Shown: positions 34,908-42,128 of the stretch, piece by piece | How positions within the stretch are numbered: the stretch's first letter is position 1 | Layout of the letters: the number at the start of each line of letters is the position of its first letter | Assembly: GCA_017552435.1 (NCBI GenBank) | Contig: JAFZPZ010000019.1 | Location: 38,123 to 102,122, forward strand | Direction of reading: 5' to 3' | Length of the DNA: 64,000 nucleotides | Source of the DNA: Bacteroidaceae bacterium | GTDB taxonomy: Bacteria; Bacteroidota; Bacteroidia; Bacteroidales; Bacteroidaceae | Notes under the pieces: model-generated | Databases searched by the model: none | The model's input: the letters and a program-made list of their open reading frames with translations, nothing else | Told to the model about the DNA's origin: nothing | Position numbers and translations under genes: made by a program

Positions 34908-36098
34908 TTATTTCGACATGTTTTTAATTCTTTCCAGAGCTTCGGCGAATTTGTCATCCTTCGCGCAGAGGCTGATGCGGATGTAGCGACTGCCATTTGA
35001 GCCGAAGATGAAGCCCGGCGTGATGAAGACGCGAGCCTCGTGCAGGACGCGCTCTGTGAGTTCCTCCACATTGTCGTAGCTGTCGGGGATGCGTCCCCAC
35101 AGGAACATGCCTGTCTGCTCGGGGTCGTACTGACACCCCAGTGTCTGCATGATTTCTTCCGCCATCCGTCGGCGGTTCGCGTAGGTCTGCACGTTCGCCT
35201 GTCTGTGCCATTCGTCCGTATTATCGTAGGCCGTCGCTGCTGCCAGCTGGATGGCGCGGAAAGTACCGCTGTCGATGTTGCTCTTCACCTTCAGAATCCA
35301 CTCGACGAACTGTGCGTTGGTGGCAAGCATGCCGACGCGCCAGCCAGGCATGTTGTGGCTCTTCGACATCGAATTGAACTCGATGCAGCATTCCTTTGCT
35401 CGCGGCACTTGCAGGATGGACAGGCGTTCGCCCTCGTTCAGAATGAAGCTGTAGGGATTGTCGTTGACCACGATGATGTTGTGGCGCAAAGCGAAATCGA
35501 CGAGCTTCTCGTAGGTTTCCTTGCGAGCCTTTGCGCCTGTCGGCATGTTGGGGTAGTTCGTCCAAAGAAGTTTCACGCGACTCAGGTCCATCTTTTCCAA
35601 AGCGTCGAAGTCCGGCTGCCAGCTGTTCTCCGGAAGCAGGTCGTAGTTCACTATCTTGGCTCCGAGCAGTTTGCTCAGGCTTGTGTATGTCGGATAGCCC
35701 GGATTCGGGACGAGAACCTCTTCTCCGGGATTGACGAAAGCCAGCGTGACGTGCAGGATGCCCTCCTTGCTGCCGATGAGGGGCTGTATCTCGGTCTTCG
35801 GGTCGAGCTCTACGCCATACCATCTCTTGTAGAAGCGGGCCATTGCGGTGCGCAGTTCGGGGATGCCGACTGTTGGCTGGTAGCCGTGGGCGGTGGGTTT
35901 CTGAGCCTCCCGACAGAGGGTTTCGATGGTCTCTGGCGAAGGCGGCATATCGGGACTTCCGATGGCCAGGCTGATGATGTCCATCCCTTGAGCATTCATA
36001 GCCGCAACCTCTTTCAACTTGCGGCTGAAATAGTACTCCTTGACGTCGGCAAGGCGCTCTGCCGGCCTGAAATTCAATTCACTATTCATAATGTACAA
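34908..36098 (-). CDS. Class I/II aminotransferase of the Phe/Tyr operon
   Basis: 396 residues from the ATG at 36098, 7 bp after pheA; an ATG at 36089 (MNSELNFRP) is an equally good start. PLP enzyme motifs: SLAIGSPDMPPSPETIETLC, LVPNPGYPTYTSL, NYPNMPTGA, VVNDNPYSFIL, the PLP-Lys motif EFNSMSKSHNMPGWRVGML, and the C-terminal GSRYIRISLCA. In this context it should transaminate phenylpyruvate and 4-hydroxyphenylpyruvate (or prephenate) to the aromatic amino acids; the substrate is inferred from the operon, not from residues. Confidence 0.9.
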   Translation of the reverse strand: MYIMNSELNFRPAERLADVKEYYFSRKLKEVAAMNAQGMDIISLAIGSPDMPPSPETIETLCREAQKPTAHGYQPTVGIPELRTAMARFYKRWYGVELDPKTEIQPLIGSKEGILHVTLAFVNPGEEVLVPNPGYPTYTSLSKLLGAKIVNYDLLPENSWQPDFDALEKMDLSRVKLLWTNYPNMPTGAKARKETYEKLVDFALRHNIIVVNDNPYSFILNEGERLSILQVPRAKECCIEFNSMSKSHNMPGWRVGMLATNAQFVEWILKVKSNIDSGTFRAIQLAAATAYDNTDEWHRQANVQTYANRRRMAEEIMQTLGCQYDPEQTGMFLWGRIPDSYDNVEELTERVLHEARVFITPGFIFGSNGSRYIRISLCAKDDKFAEALERIKNMSK

Positions 36099-36105
36099 TT
36101 ATTTT

Positions 36106-36948
36106 CTAAACGCTCTGTCTTCCGCTCTCGTAAATACCAAGTTGTTTAAGTTCCCGAGTGAGCGGACTGATGGCATTGATGGCCTGACGGTAACGCTTCT
36201 CGTCCTCGAAGGAGAGGTCGATATAGAACATATATTGCCACTCCTGGCCGATGATGGGGAGCGACTGGATTTTTGTCAGATTGAGTTTATAGAACGAGAG
36301 GACGGACAGGATGGCGCTGAGGCTGCCTTCCTCGTGAGGCAGCGTGAAGACCAGGCTGGATTTGTTGATAGGCCTCGTGTTGCGGATTGCCGTTGCTTTC
36401 TCGGGGTGAGCCAGAACGAGGAAACGTGTGAAGTTGTGCTTGTTCGTCTCGATGCCTTCCTGCAGGATCTTCATGCCGTAGATCTGGGCTGCGTCGCGAT
36501 GACAGATAGCCGCATGTCCGTGTCTCTGTTCCCTGCTGATGTCGGCTGCGGCTCCGGCTGTATCGACAACCTCGACCACCTTCAGGTTCTGGTGGCGCGA
36601 GAGGAAGTTGCGGCATTGCATCAGAGCGACGGGATGAGAGTTAACTTCCGTTATGTCTTCCCAGCTTTCGCCAGGCAGGCACATGATGCTGTGGCTGATG
36701 CGAAGTTTATGCTCTCCTACGATAGTCATTCCGCTGTCGCGCAGCAGCTCGTAGTTGTGGAGCAGACTGCCGGCGATGGTGTTCTCGATGGCCATAAGGC
36801 CCAGCATATCCGGCGCGCCCTTCAGCCGGGCGAACATCTCCTCGAAAGTGTCGCAGCAGACCAGTTCCACCTCCTCGTTCTCGAAGAAGCGATGAGCAGC
36901 GATATCGTGGAAACTGCCCTTGATGCCTTGTATTGCTATCCGTTTCAT
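36106..36948 (-). CDS. pheA: Prephenate dehydratase
   Basis: 280 residues. Catalytic domain: IAIQGIKGSFHDIAAHRFF, MLGLMAIENTIAGSLLHNYE, AAICHRDAAQIYGM and the TRF motif HNFTRFLVLA. The C-terminal ACT domain begins KSSLVFTLPHEEGSLSAILS. The segment aligned with the phenylalanine-binding ESRP motif of other enzymes reads KIQSLPIIG, and the GALV position reads GSLS, so feedback control by Phe may be weak. The gene is not fused to chorismate mutase, which is on the DAHP synthase instead. It is the first structural gene, directly behind an attenuator. Confidence 0.94.
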   Translation of the reverse strand: MKRIAIQGIKGSFHDIAAHRFFENEEVELVCCDTFEEMFARLKGAPDMLGLMAIENTIAGSLLHNYELLRDSGMTIVGEHKLRISHSIMCLPGESWEDITEVNSHPVALMQCRNFLSRHQNLKVVEVVDTAGAAADISREQRHGHAAICHRDAAQIYGMKILQEGIETNKHNFTRFLVLAHPEKATAIRNTRPINKSSLVFTLPHEEGSLSAILSVLSFYKLNLTKIQSLPIIGQEWQYMFYIDLSFEDEKRYRQAINAISPLTRELKQLGIYESGRQSV

Positions 36949-36950
36949 CT

Positions 36951-36986
36951 TAAAAAGAAATCCCGCTTCACCATGTGAGCGGGATT
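36951..36986 (-). terminator. Attenuator terminator before pheA
   Basis: On the minus strand ATCCCGCTCAC (36985-36975) and GTGAAGCGGGAT (about 36971-36960) form a stem with a small loop, followed by TTCTTTTT, only 3 bp before the pheA ATG. A terminator placed before the first gene implies conditional readthrough. Its 5' arm can alternatively pair with GTGAAGCGGG at 37043-37034. Confidence 0.85.
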
Positions 36987-37033
36987 GTATGTATGTTGTT
37001 TATGTGTTATACCTTATTATATATATACGACGA

Positions 37034-37043
37034 CCCGCTTCAC
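37034..37043 (-). promoter_or_regulatory. Antiterminator segment of the pheA attenuator
   Basis: GTGAAGCGGG, 1 nt after the leader stop codon, is an exact copy of the 3' arm of the terminator (GTGAAGCGGG at about 36971-36962). It can therefore compete for the 5' arm CCCGCTCAC with a single bulged A. A ribosome finishing the leader would cover it; one stalled at Phe or Tyr codons would leave it free. Confidence 0.75.
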
Positions 37044-37044
37044 T

Positions 37045-37104
37045 TCATTTGCTAAAGTAAAAGTAATAATAAAAGCCGAAGAAGGAATTGCGGTTCTGTG
37101 TCAT
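37045..37104 (-). CDS. Phe/Tyr-rich leader peptide of the pheA operon
   Basis: 19 codons: MTQNRNSFFGFYYYFYFSK, with Phe at positions 8, 9, 11, 15, 17 and Tyr at 12, 13, 14, 16. Nine of the ten codons from 8 to 17 are the end products of the operon. A purine-rich AAAGAAAG lies just before the ATG, and a promoter 20 bp upstream would start the transcript close to it. The composition, position and alternative hairpins match leader peptides of ribosome-mediated attenuation in enterobacteria (pheL, pheM). It is too short to be found by normal gene callers. I know of no description for this order, but could not search. Confidence 0.85.
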   Translation of the reverse strand: MTQNRNSFFGFYYYFYFSK

Positions 37105-37123
37105 CTTTCTTTGTTTTCGGGTG

Positions 37124-37160
37124 CAAATTTAATACAATTCTTTTATTCAGCCAAGCAAAA
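37124..37160 (-). promoter_or_regulatory. Promoter of the pheA operon
   Basis: On the minus strand TAAATTTG (37131-37124) is the -7 element, with TTTG (37159-37156) 24 bp upstream, somewhat wider than usual. Transcription should begin about 37118, leaving about 14 nt before the leader ATG. Confidence 0.65.
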
Positions 37161-37638
37161 GTCCGATTTTTTTTGCCTTTCAGCGACAAAAAGTTACTTC
37201 CCGACACATCGGCGCAGGCGAAGTCCGGTGTTAAAACGCGCAAAGAACAAGGCAACTGGTCCTTACTTCACCAGCAAAAAAAAGTCTTTCACGACGGACA
37301 AAAGCATTTTATACGCCTGATAAAAGTCTTTTCTACAGCATACAAAATTATTTTCAAGCCTTGAAAATATATAACCAAGCCTTGAAAATAAATTTTCATG
37401 ATTTGAAAATATATTTTCAAAGCTAGATAATTGTTTTAGATGCCGTATCAGGATACTTTATATGCCGCAAGAAAATGTTTTGTCCCCGGTAGGAACAGAT
37501 ATTGTATAGTGGGAGAACTGGCGGCAAAGTCGGGAATGAGACGCACTGCCAACGCGGAGCAGACACGGGAAAAACACGATTTCTATCGCGTTGCCGGTTT
37601 TTGTCTCACGAAAATTTCTTTTTGTGCTGTCTTTTTCC
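37161..37638. other. Intergenic region between the pheA promoter and the gene at 37698
   Basis: No convincing gene. A cluster of TTTTCAAG-CC-TTGAAAA and related ATTTGAAAATATATTTTCAA palindromes at 37350-37422 could form hairpins or bind a protein. The rest shows nothing recognisable; a 72-codon frame at 37440-37658 has no start context or family resemblance. Confidence 0.5.
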
Positions 37639-37646
37639 TACTTTTG
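37639..37646 (+). promoter_or_regulatory. -7 element before the conserved hypothetical gene
   Basis: TACTTTTG followed by CACC, a typical Bacteroidetes -7 box and start site, 52 bp before the GTG at 37698. No TTTG is found at the ideal distance. Confidence 0.5.
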
Positions 37647-37697
37647 CACCCGCGATAATATAGTAAATGGTTAATCTTTAAATTGTAAATCAGTAAG

Positions 37698-38231
37698 GTG
37701 AATCTTTATATCAGATATTTCGACGAGGAAGTCCTCGTCTATAGTGTGGAAGAGGCACTTAATTTCCTTTCCTCTTTGGAAGATGTGGAAGTTGATGAGG
37801 AGATGGTAAGTGAACTGGAGAAGTTCATGAGCAGCACCGCAATGTATCCTAAACACATTAAGGTGCATGCCCGTTCTTTCTTCATCGTCATCAAGACGAC
37901 AGCCAACACGCTGGAGGAATTCAAGGCGAAGGGCGCGGGACAGATCAAGATGGAAAAGGCAGCTCAGAAGGAGGCTATAGCTCAGTACAGCAAGTCTCAA
38001 CCCGGATGGTACAGCGCAAGTATTCTTTTCAAGCGCGTCATCACTCTGCCCGAGACCCAGAAGTGCCATTATGTCGATACCCCTTTTGCCTGCAAAGTCA
38101 AGGCCGAAAGCGCCCAGGACTGCTACGAGAAAGTTATCAGCCACTTGCGCAGCCGTGGGGACATCGACACTCGCAGTCAATTCCCCAGCATCAAGAGCGC
38201 GAACTTCGAGTGGAACTATTTGGGAGAATAG
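37698..38231 (+). CDS. Conserved Bacteroidales hypothetical protein
   Basis: 177 residues, GTG start (AAGGTGAAT). It begins MNLYIRYFDEEVLVYSVEEA and has KHIKVHARSFFIVIKTTANT; the second half has GWYSASILFKRVITLPETQK and ends NFEWNYLGE. I recognise the type as a widely conserved cytoplasmic protein of the order, but no function is known. There is no signal peptide or TM helix. It is followed by a family A element right after its TAG. Confidence 0.8.
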   Translation: MNLYIRYFDEEVLVYSVEEALNFLSSLEDVEVDEEMVSELEKFMSSTAMYPKHIKVHARSFFIVIKTTANTLEEFKAKGAGQIKMEKAAQKEAIAQYSKSQPGWYSASILFKRVITLPETQKCHYVDTPFACKVKAESAQDCYEKVISHLRSRGDIDTRSQFPSIKSANFEWNYLGE

Positions 38232-38275
38232 ACCCCACGGTCCCTTAGGACCCCTATCCCCCTTTCGGGGGAATA
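38232..38275. repeat. Family A palindromic element after the hypothetical gene
   Basis: It starts directly after the TAG at 38229-38231: ACCCCACGG, then TCCCTTAGGACCCCTATCCC and CCTTTCGGGGGAATAA. The orientation relative to the upstream gene is the same as at 2605, 25424 and 55160. Confidence 0.8.
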
Positions 38276-38281
38276 ATTTGT

Positions 38282-39163
38282 ATGGCTTTTTGTATGGCTT
38301 CGCATTCGCGCAATTATATAAATAGTACCTTCCCTTTTCCCCCTAAAGGGGGATGGGGATTCTTGTTTTTGGGGGTCACCTTTTTCCTGTTGTCTATTTC
38401 TGTCTATGCCAACAAGGATGATAAGGATAAGACCAAAAACAAACCAGGCGAAGCTGTCTATACTCTGCCAGAGCCCGATGTATTGCTGCCTGCCCCACTA
38501 CCCGACCGACCGGTGCCGCCTGTTCTGGAACTTCGTCCGCCTATCCGGCATACGGTAAACACCGTCCAGCAGGGCATAGATGTCTCGCATTATCAGAACA
38601 TTATCAATTGGGAGCTGGTGGCTCAGGACGAGAACGTCCAGTTTGTCTATGTCAAAGCCACAGAGGGTTCAGGCTATGTCGACGACCTCTATCTGCGCAA
38701 CCTCTATGGCGCAAAAAAGGCACACATCCCAGTGGGTGTCTATCACTTCTTCAGCCCTAACGCCAGCGCTCTGACACAACTCCAGAACTTCCGCTCGAAC
38801 GTCGATCCCCGCCAGCAGGACCTCATCCCGATTGTCGATGTCGAGAAACGCGGCAGAGGTTCCCTCGGCCAGTTCCAAAGCCGGCTGAGAGCCTTCCTCG
38901 AAGGAGTGGAACGCATGTTCGGCGTCAAGCCCATCATCTATACCGGCGTCAATTTCTACGCCAAATACTTGGAGGGCAAGTTCTCGCAGTACCGTTTTAT
39001 GGTGGCCCGCTATGCCGACGAATTCCCCGGGCTGAGCGAGGATGTACCCATCGTTCTGTGGCAATACACCTGTACCGGCCAGGTGGAAGGTATCAAAGGA
39101 CACGTTGACCGCAGCGTTTTCCTGGACCGTTACACAGTAGCAGACATCATGCTGAAAAAGTAA
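38282..39163 (+). CDS. GH25-family lysozyme, exported
   Basis: 293 residues. An N-terminal hydrophobic segment (GFLFLGVTFFLLSISVYA, about 26-43) would be the signal or anchor, followed by a charged and Pro-rich linker (about 44-95). The GH25 domain starts at QGIDVSHYQNIINWELVAQD and contains VYVKATEGSGY, PVGVYHFFSP, IPIVDVEKRG (catalytic Asp-x-Glu) and VLWQYTCTGQVEGIKGHVDR. It cleaves the MurNAc-GlcNAc bond in peptidoglycan. A family A element (38337-38361) codes for FPPKGGWG right before the signal core, so the element supplies part of the signal peptide N-region. The start site is therefore uncertain. Confidence 0.85.
   Translation: MAFCMASHSRNYINSTFPFPPKGGWGFLFLGVTFFLLSISVYANKDDKDKTKNKPGEAVYTLPEPDVLLPAPLPDRPVPPVLELRPPIRHTVNTVQQGIDVSHYQNIINWELVAQDENVQFVYVKATEGSGYVDDLYLRNLYGAKKAHIPVGVYHFFSPNASALTQLQNFRSNVDPRQQDLIPIVDVEKRGRGSLGQFQSRLRAFLEGVERMFGVKPIIYTGVNFYAKYLEGKFSQYRFMVARYADEFPGLSEDVPIVLWQYTCTGQVEGIKGHVDRSVFLDRYTVADIMLKK
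38337..38361. repeat. Family A palindromic element within the GH25 gene
   Basis: TTCCCCCTAAAGGGGGATGG then GGATT, read in frame as FPPKGGWGF near the N-terminus of the lysozyme. Confidence 0.75.
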
Positions 39164-39167
39164 GATC

Positions 39168-39797
39168 ATGTACGTTGTAGTAGCAGGAAACATAGGCAGC
39201 GGCAAGACTACGCTGACCGAGATGCTCGCCCGGCACTACCACTGGGAGCCGAAGTTCGAGCAGGTAACCTTCAATCCCTACCTGGACGACTACTACCGCG
39301 ACATCAAGCGCTGGTCGTTCCCGATGGAGATATTCTTCCTGAAGGAACGCTTCCGCGACATCATGGAGATGCAGGCCAGCGGGAAGGACACGATTCAGGA
39401 CCGCAGCATCTACGAGGGCGTCTATGTTTTTGCCACCAACAACAAGCGAATGGGGAACCTCAGCGATCGCGACTTCGAGACGTTTATGGAACTGTTCTCT
39501 CACATGACGGACATCGTGCGCTATCCCGACCTCATGATATACCTCAGAGCCAGCATTCCCCACCTGGTAGCCAACATTCAGAAGCGCGGACGCGACTGCG
39601 AGCAGGCGATTCAGCTGGAGTACCTGAAGGGACTCAACGACCTCTACGAGGACTTCATATATAATAAGTACAAGGGAAAAGTCCTGACCGTCGAGGTCGA
39701 TAACATCGACTACCAGCACAATCCCAAAGACTTCAAAGACATAACAGACAAAATCGACGGACTGCTCTACGGCATGTTCCCAATCACTGAACATTGA
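39168..39797 (+). CDS. Deoxynucleoside kinase, first of a tandem pair
   Basis: 209 residues. P-loop VVAGNIGSGKTTLTEMLARH, the base-recognition/catalytic DRSIYEGVYVF (DRS motif) and a LID-like KRGRDCEQAI place it in the dCK/dGK family, which salvages deoxynucleosides to their monophosphates. The C-terminus ends MFPITEH and runs into a short AT-rich repeat (TCACTGAACATTGAGCATTG). It starts 4 bp after the lysozyme stop and is followed by a paralog. Confidence 0.92.
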   Translation: MYVVVAGNIGSGKTTLTEMLARHYHWEPKFEQVTFNPYLDDYYRDIKRWSFPMEIFFLKERFRDIMEMQASGKDTIQDRSIYEGVYVFATNNKRMGNLSDRDFETFMELFSHMTDIVRYPDLMIYLRASIPHLVANIQKRGRDCEQAIQLEYLKGLNDLYEDFIYNKYKGKVLTVEVDNIDYQHNPKDFKDITDKIDGLLYGMFPITEH

Positions 39798-39855
39798 GCA
39801 TTGAACATTATTCCCCAAACGACCAAACGACTAATCTCCTAAACAACCAAACAAT

Positions 39856-40476
39856 ATGCACATCGCCATCGCCGGAAACATCGGGTGCGGCAAGACCACC
39901 CTTACCAAGTTGCTCGTCAAGCGTTACGGCTGGACGCCCCGTTTCGAGCCAGTTGAAGTGAACCCCTACCTGGAGGACTTCTATCAGGACATGAACCGCT
40001 GGAGCTTCAACCTCCAGGTCTATTTCTTGAACAAGCGCTTCCGCGATGTGGTGGAGATATCCAAGAGCAACGACACCATCATCCAGGACCGCACCATCTT
40101 CGAGGATGCACGCATCTTCGCCCCCAACCTGCACGCACAGGGCTACATGAGCGACCGCGACTTCGATAATTACAGCCAGCTCTTCGACCTAATGATGTCC
40201 CTCGTCGGCCTGCCCGACCTGCTGATATACATCCGCAGCTCTATTCCCAACCTCATCGCACAAATCGCCAAACGCGGTCGAGAGTACGAGCAGAGCATCC
40301 GCATCGACTACCTGACAGGCCTGAACGAGCGCTACGAAGCCTGGATAAAGGACTATCCCGGAAAACTGCTCATCGTGGATGGCGACAAACTGAAGTTCGA
40401 AGCCAACGATGCCGACTTCAAACACATCACAGAACAAATCGATGCTAAGCTCTACGGCCTCTTCCCGGAAGATTAA
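39856..40476 (+). CDS. Deoxynucleoside kinase, second of a tandem pair
   Basis: 206 residues. P-loop IAGNIGCGKTTLTKLLVKRY, DRTIFEDARIFA and the LID region KRGREYEQSIRI. It has the same fold and length as the preceding gene, and the two share stretches such as NPYLxDFYxDxxRWSF. Residue changes at GSGK/GCGK and DRS/DRT suggest divergence, perhaps to different base preferences or a heterodimer as in the Lactobacillus dAK/dGK pair (known case, not shown here). A terminator follows. Confidence 0.92.
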   Translation: MHIAIAGNIGCGKTTLTKLLVKRYGWTPRFEPVEVNPYLEDFYQDMNRWSFNLQVYFLNKRFRDVVEISKSNDTIIQDRTIFEDARIFAPNLHAQGYMSDRDFDNYSQLFDLMMSLVGLPDLLIYIRSSIPNLIAQIAKRGREYEQSIRIDYLTGLNERYEAWIKDYPGKLLIVDGDKLKFEANDADFKHITEQIDAKLYGLFPED

Positions 40477-40486
40477 CACACAAATC

Positions 40487-40520
40487 AAGCCCCCTGTCTC
40501 ACACCAGAAACAGGGGGCTT
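40487..40520. terminator. Bidirectional terminator between dNK and FadL-like genes
   Basis: AAGCCCCCTGT / ACAGGGGGCTT, an 11-bp perfect stem with a 12-nt loop, flanked by A- and T-rich ends. It serves both convergent operons. Confidence 0.85.
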
Positions 40521-40548
40521 ATTGTATCGTGACTGCAAGCAGCTGAAC

Positions 40549-42090
40549 TTAGAACTTGAAGCCCAGCGTGCAGGTAATAGCGTGGCGTGTCAAGTCAACA
40601 TTCACAGGGTCAATCGTCCTGTTAACAAGCGTGGGATTGTAATTCCGGAAGATGGGATCCGTAGAAGTGAAGTTTGTATCGAAGGCGTAGAAATCAGCTT
40701 TCTGGCTGCGAATCTTGTATGCAAGGTCTATGTAGAAGTTCTTTATCTGATAACCCATGCCGAGTGTGATGATATTCGTAGTACCCATACGCATATAGCT
40801 TGTACTGGTGGCAAAGTTCCTTGCATAGCTATCAAGATTATACTGGTCAAAGCTTATGTTCTTATTGTAGGCCGAAGTACTGAGGTTATAACCCACACGG
40901 AATGCAAGAGCTTTGGTCGGCTTGACCTCGATACCAGCACGAAGTGTGTGAGTACCGCGCAGATTGTCGTGGGTCTGCTGGTTCATAGCAGCATCCTTGA
41001 TGTTGCCCGATGTGGAGCCATCATTGTAGGACACCTCTGGATAGCCCATACTAGTGCCCGCATAGGCGCCATATTCGTAATCAACGTCCCAAGCAAGGAA
41101 GCTACCGACGGTACTGCCAATGCTGGCGCGTACTTTCCAGGGCGAGCGAATATTAAAATCAAAACAACTTTTGTCTTCAGGCGTACTAATTTTATCATCA
41201 TAGAAATAGAAATACGAGGTTCTGGTAAGACGGTACCAGGTCGGTGTCTCTACAGCGAAGCCGACACGGAACGGGCTGTCTGCGAAAGGACGGACAATGG
41301 CTCCGAGCTTAACATTAACACCTGTACCATGTAAGTTAATACCATAGTCATGAAGACCATAATCGCCTCCTGTTTCTGTGTAATTGTTCCACCCACGGTA
41401 GCGCATATTGTCAACACCAACAGTAAGGCCGAGGAAAGCACGATTACTGATATTGGTGCTCAGGTTGAAGTCGAACGCCTGGAGGGAACCTTCACTATGG
41501 TAGGTATAGGTGTTACTGGTGGAGCGTAACTGATTGGAAAAGTCAGTCTCGTCAAAGAAAAAGCCTCCATCGTTGTTCAGCAAAGTATGTCCTACAAGAT
41601 TATAAGGAAATTCTTTAAAATGAATATAACGATCTGTCAGTTGGGACAACTGGTCCATTTGGCTAAGACCACCCAGGTTGCCATTGTTGGCATAAAAGTT
41701 TTGGTTGAAGTTTATCTTCTTTTGAAAATTGAAGGAGAAGTTGACATAGGGACAGGTCTCGCTGTCGATTTTCATGTTATAAACGAAGCCAATCTGGTCG
41801 AAAGTTCCTGTGCCGCGATTCTCTTCGCTAATATGCGACTTGCCCCAAATGCCACCGAAGGTGAGGGCGATGTCGTTCTTGCGGTAGAGACCGATGCCGG
41901 CGGGATTCCAACTGATGACGCTCATGTCTGCGCCAAGTGCACCGAGAGCACCGCCCATGCCGACGTAGCGAGCTGTACCAATGACATCACTGGAGTTGTT
42001 CGTGAGACGCTCGTTCATATAGGTGTCTTGTGCCTGAACTGCGAAAGAGACAGCAAGGATGGAAAGTAAAATATAGCGTTTCATATTCAA
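40549..42090 (-). CDS. OmpP1/FadL-family outer-membrane transport protein
   Basis: 513 residues with signal peptide (start MNMKRYILLS; a start two codons later is equivalent). The conserved plug region is GTARYVGMGGALGALGADMS and WNPAGIGLYRKNDIALTFGG; the rest is aromatic-rich beta strands, ending RHAITCTLGFKF with the terminal Phe required for barrel assembly. The family takes up hydrophobic compounds such as fatty acids; the substrate here is unknown. It lies 38 bp downstream of the repeat-rich gene on the same strand. Confidence 0.88.
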   Translation of the reverse strand: MNMKRYILLSILAVSFAVQAQDTYMNERLTNNSSDVIGTARYVGMGGALGALGADMSVISWNPAGIGLYRKNDIALTFGGIWGKSHISEENRGTGTFDQIGFVYNMKIDSETCPYVNFSFNFQKKINFNQNFYANNGNLGGLSQMDQLSQLTDRYIHFKEFPYNLVGHTLLNNDGGFFFDETDFSNQLRSTSNTYTYHSEGSLQAFDFNLSTNISNRAFLGLTVGVDNMRYRGWNNYTETGGDYGLHDYGINLHGTGVNVKLGAIVRPFADSPFRVGFAVETPTWYRLTRTSYFYFYDDKISTPEDKSCFDFNIRSPWKVRASIGSTVGSFLAWDVDYEYGAYAGTSMGYPEVSYNDGSTSGNIKDAAMNQQTHDNLRGTHTLRAGIEVKPTKALAFRVGYNLSTSAYNKNISFDQYNLDSYARNFATSTSYMRMGTTNIITLGMGYQIKNFYIDLAYKIRSQKADFYAFDTNFTSTDPIFRNYNPTLVNRTIDPVNVDLTRHAITCTLGFKF

Positions 42091-42128
42091 AGTTAAGAAT
42101 TAAGAGTTAAGAATTAGAAAGGGGGCTA

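Noticed and set aside
35040-36149. 369- and 350-codon plus-strand frames over the aromatic operon
   Set aside because: Antisense of the aminotransferase and DAHP synthase genes, which have full motifs.
36960-36985. Simple terminator of an upstream transcript
   Set aside because: No gene on the minus strand ends upstream of it; it lies between the promoter and pheA, and its arm is duplicated in the leader, so it is read as an attenuator.
37440-37658. 72-codon frame in the gap before 37698
   Set aside because: It overlaps the -7 element of the next gene and shows no signal, motif or coding bias.
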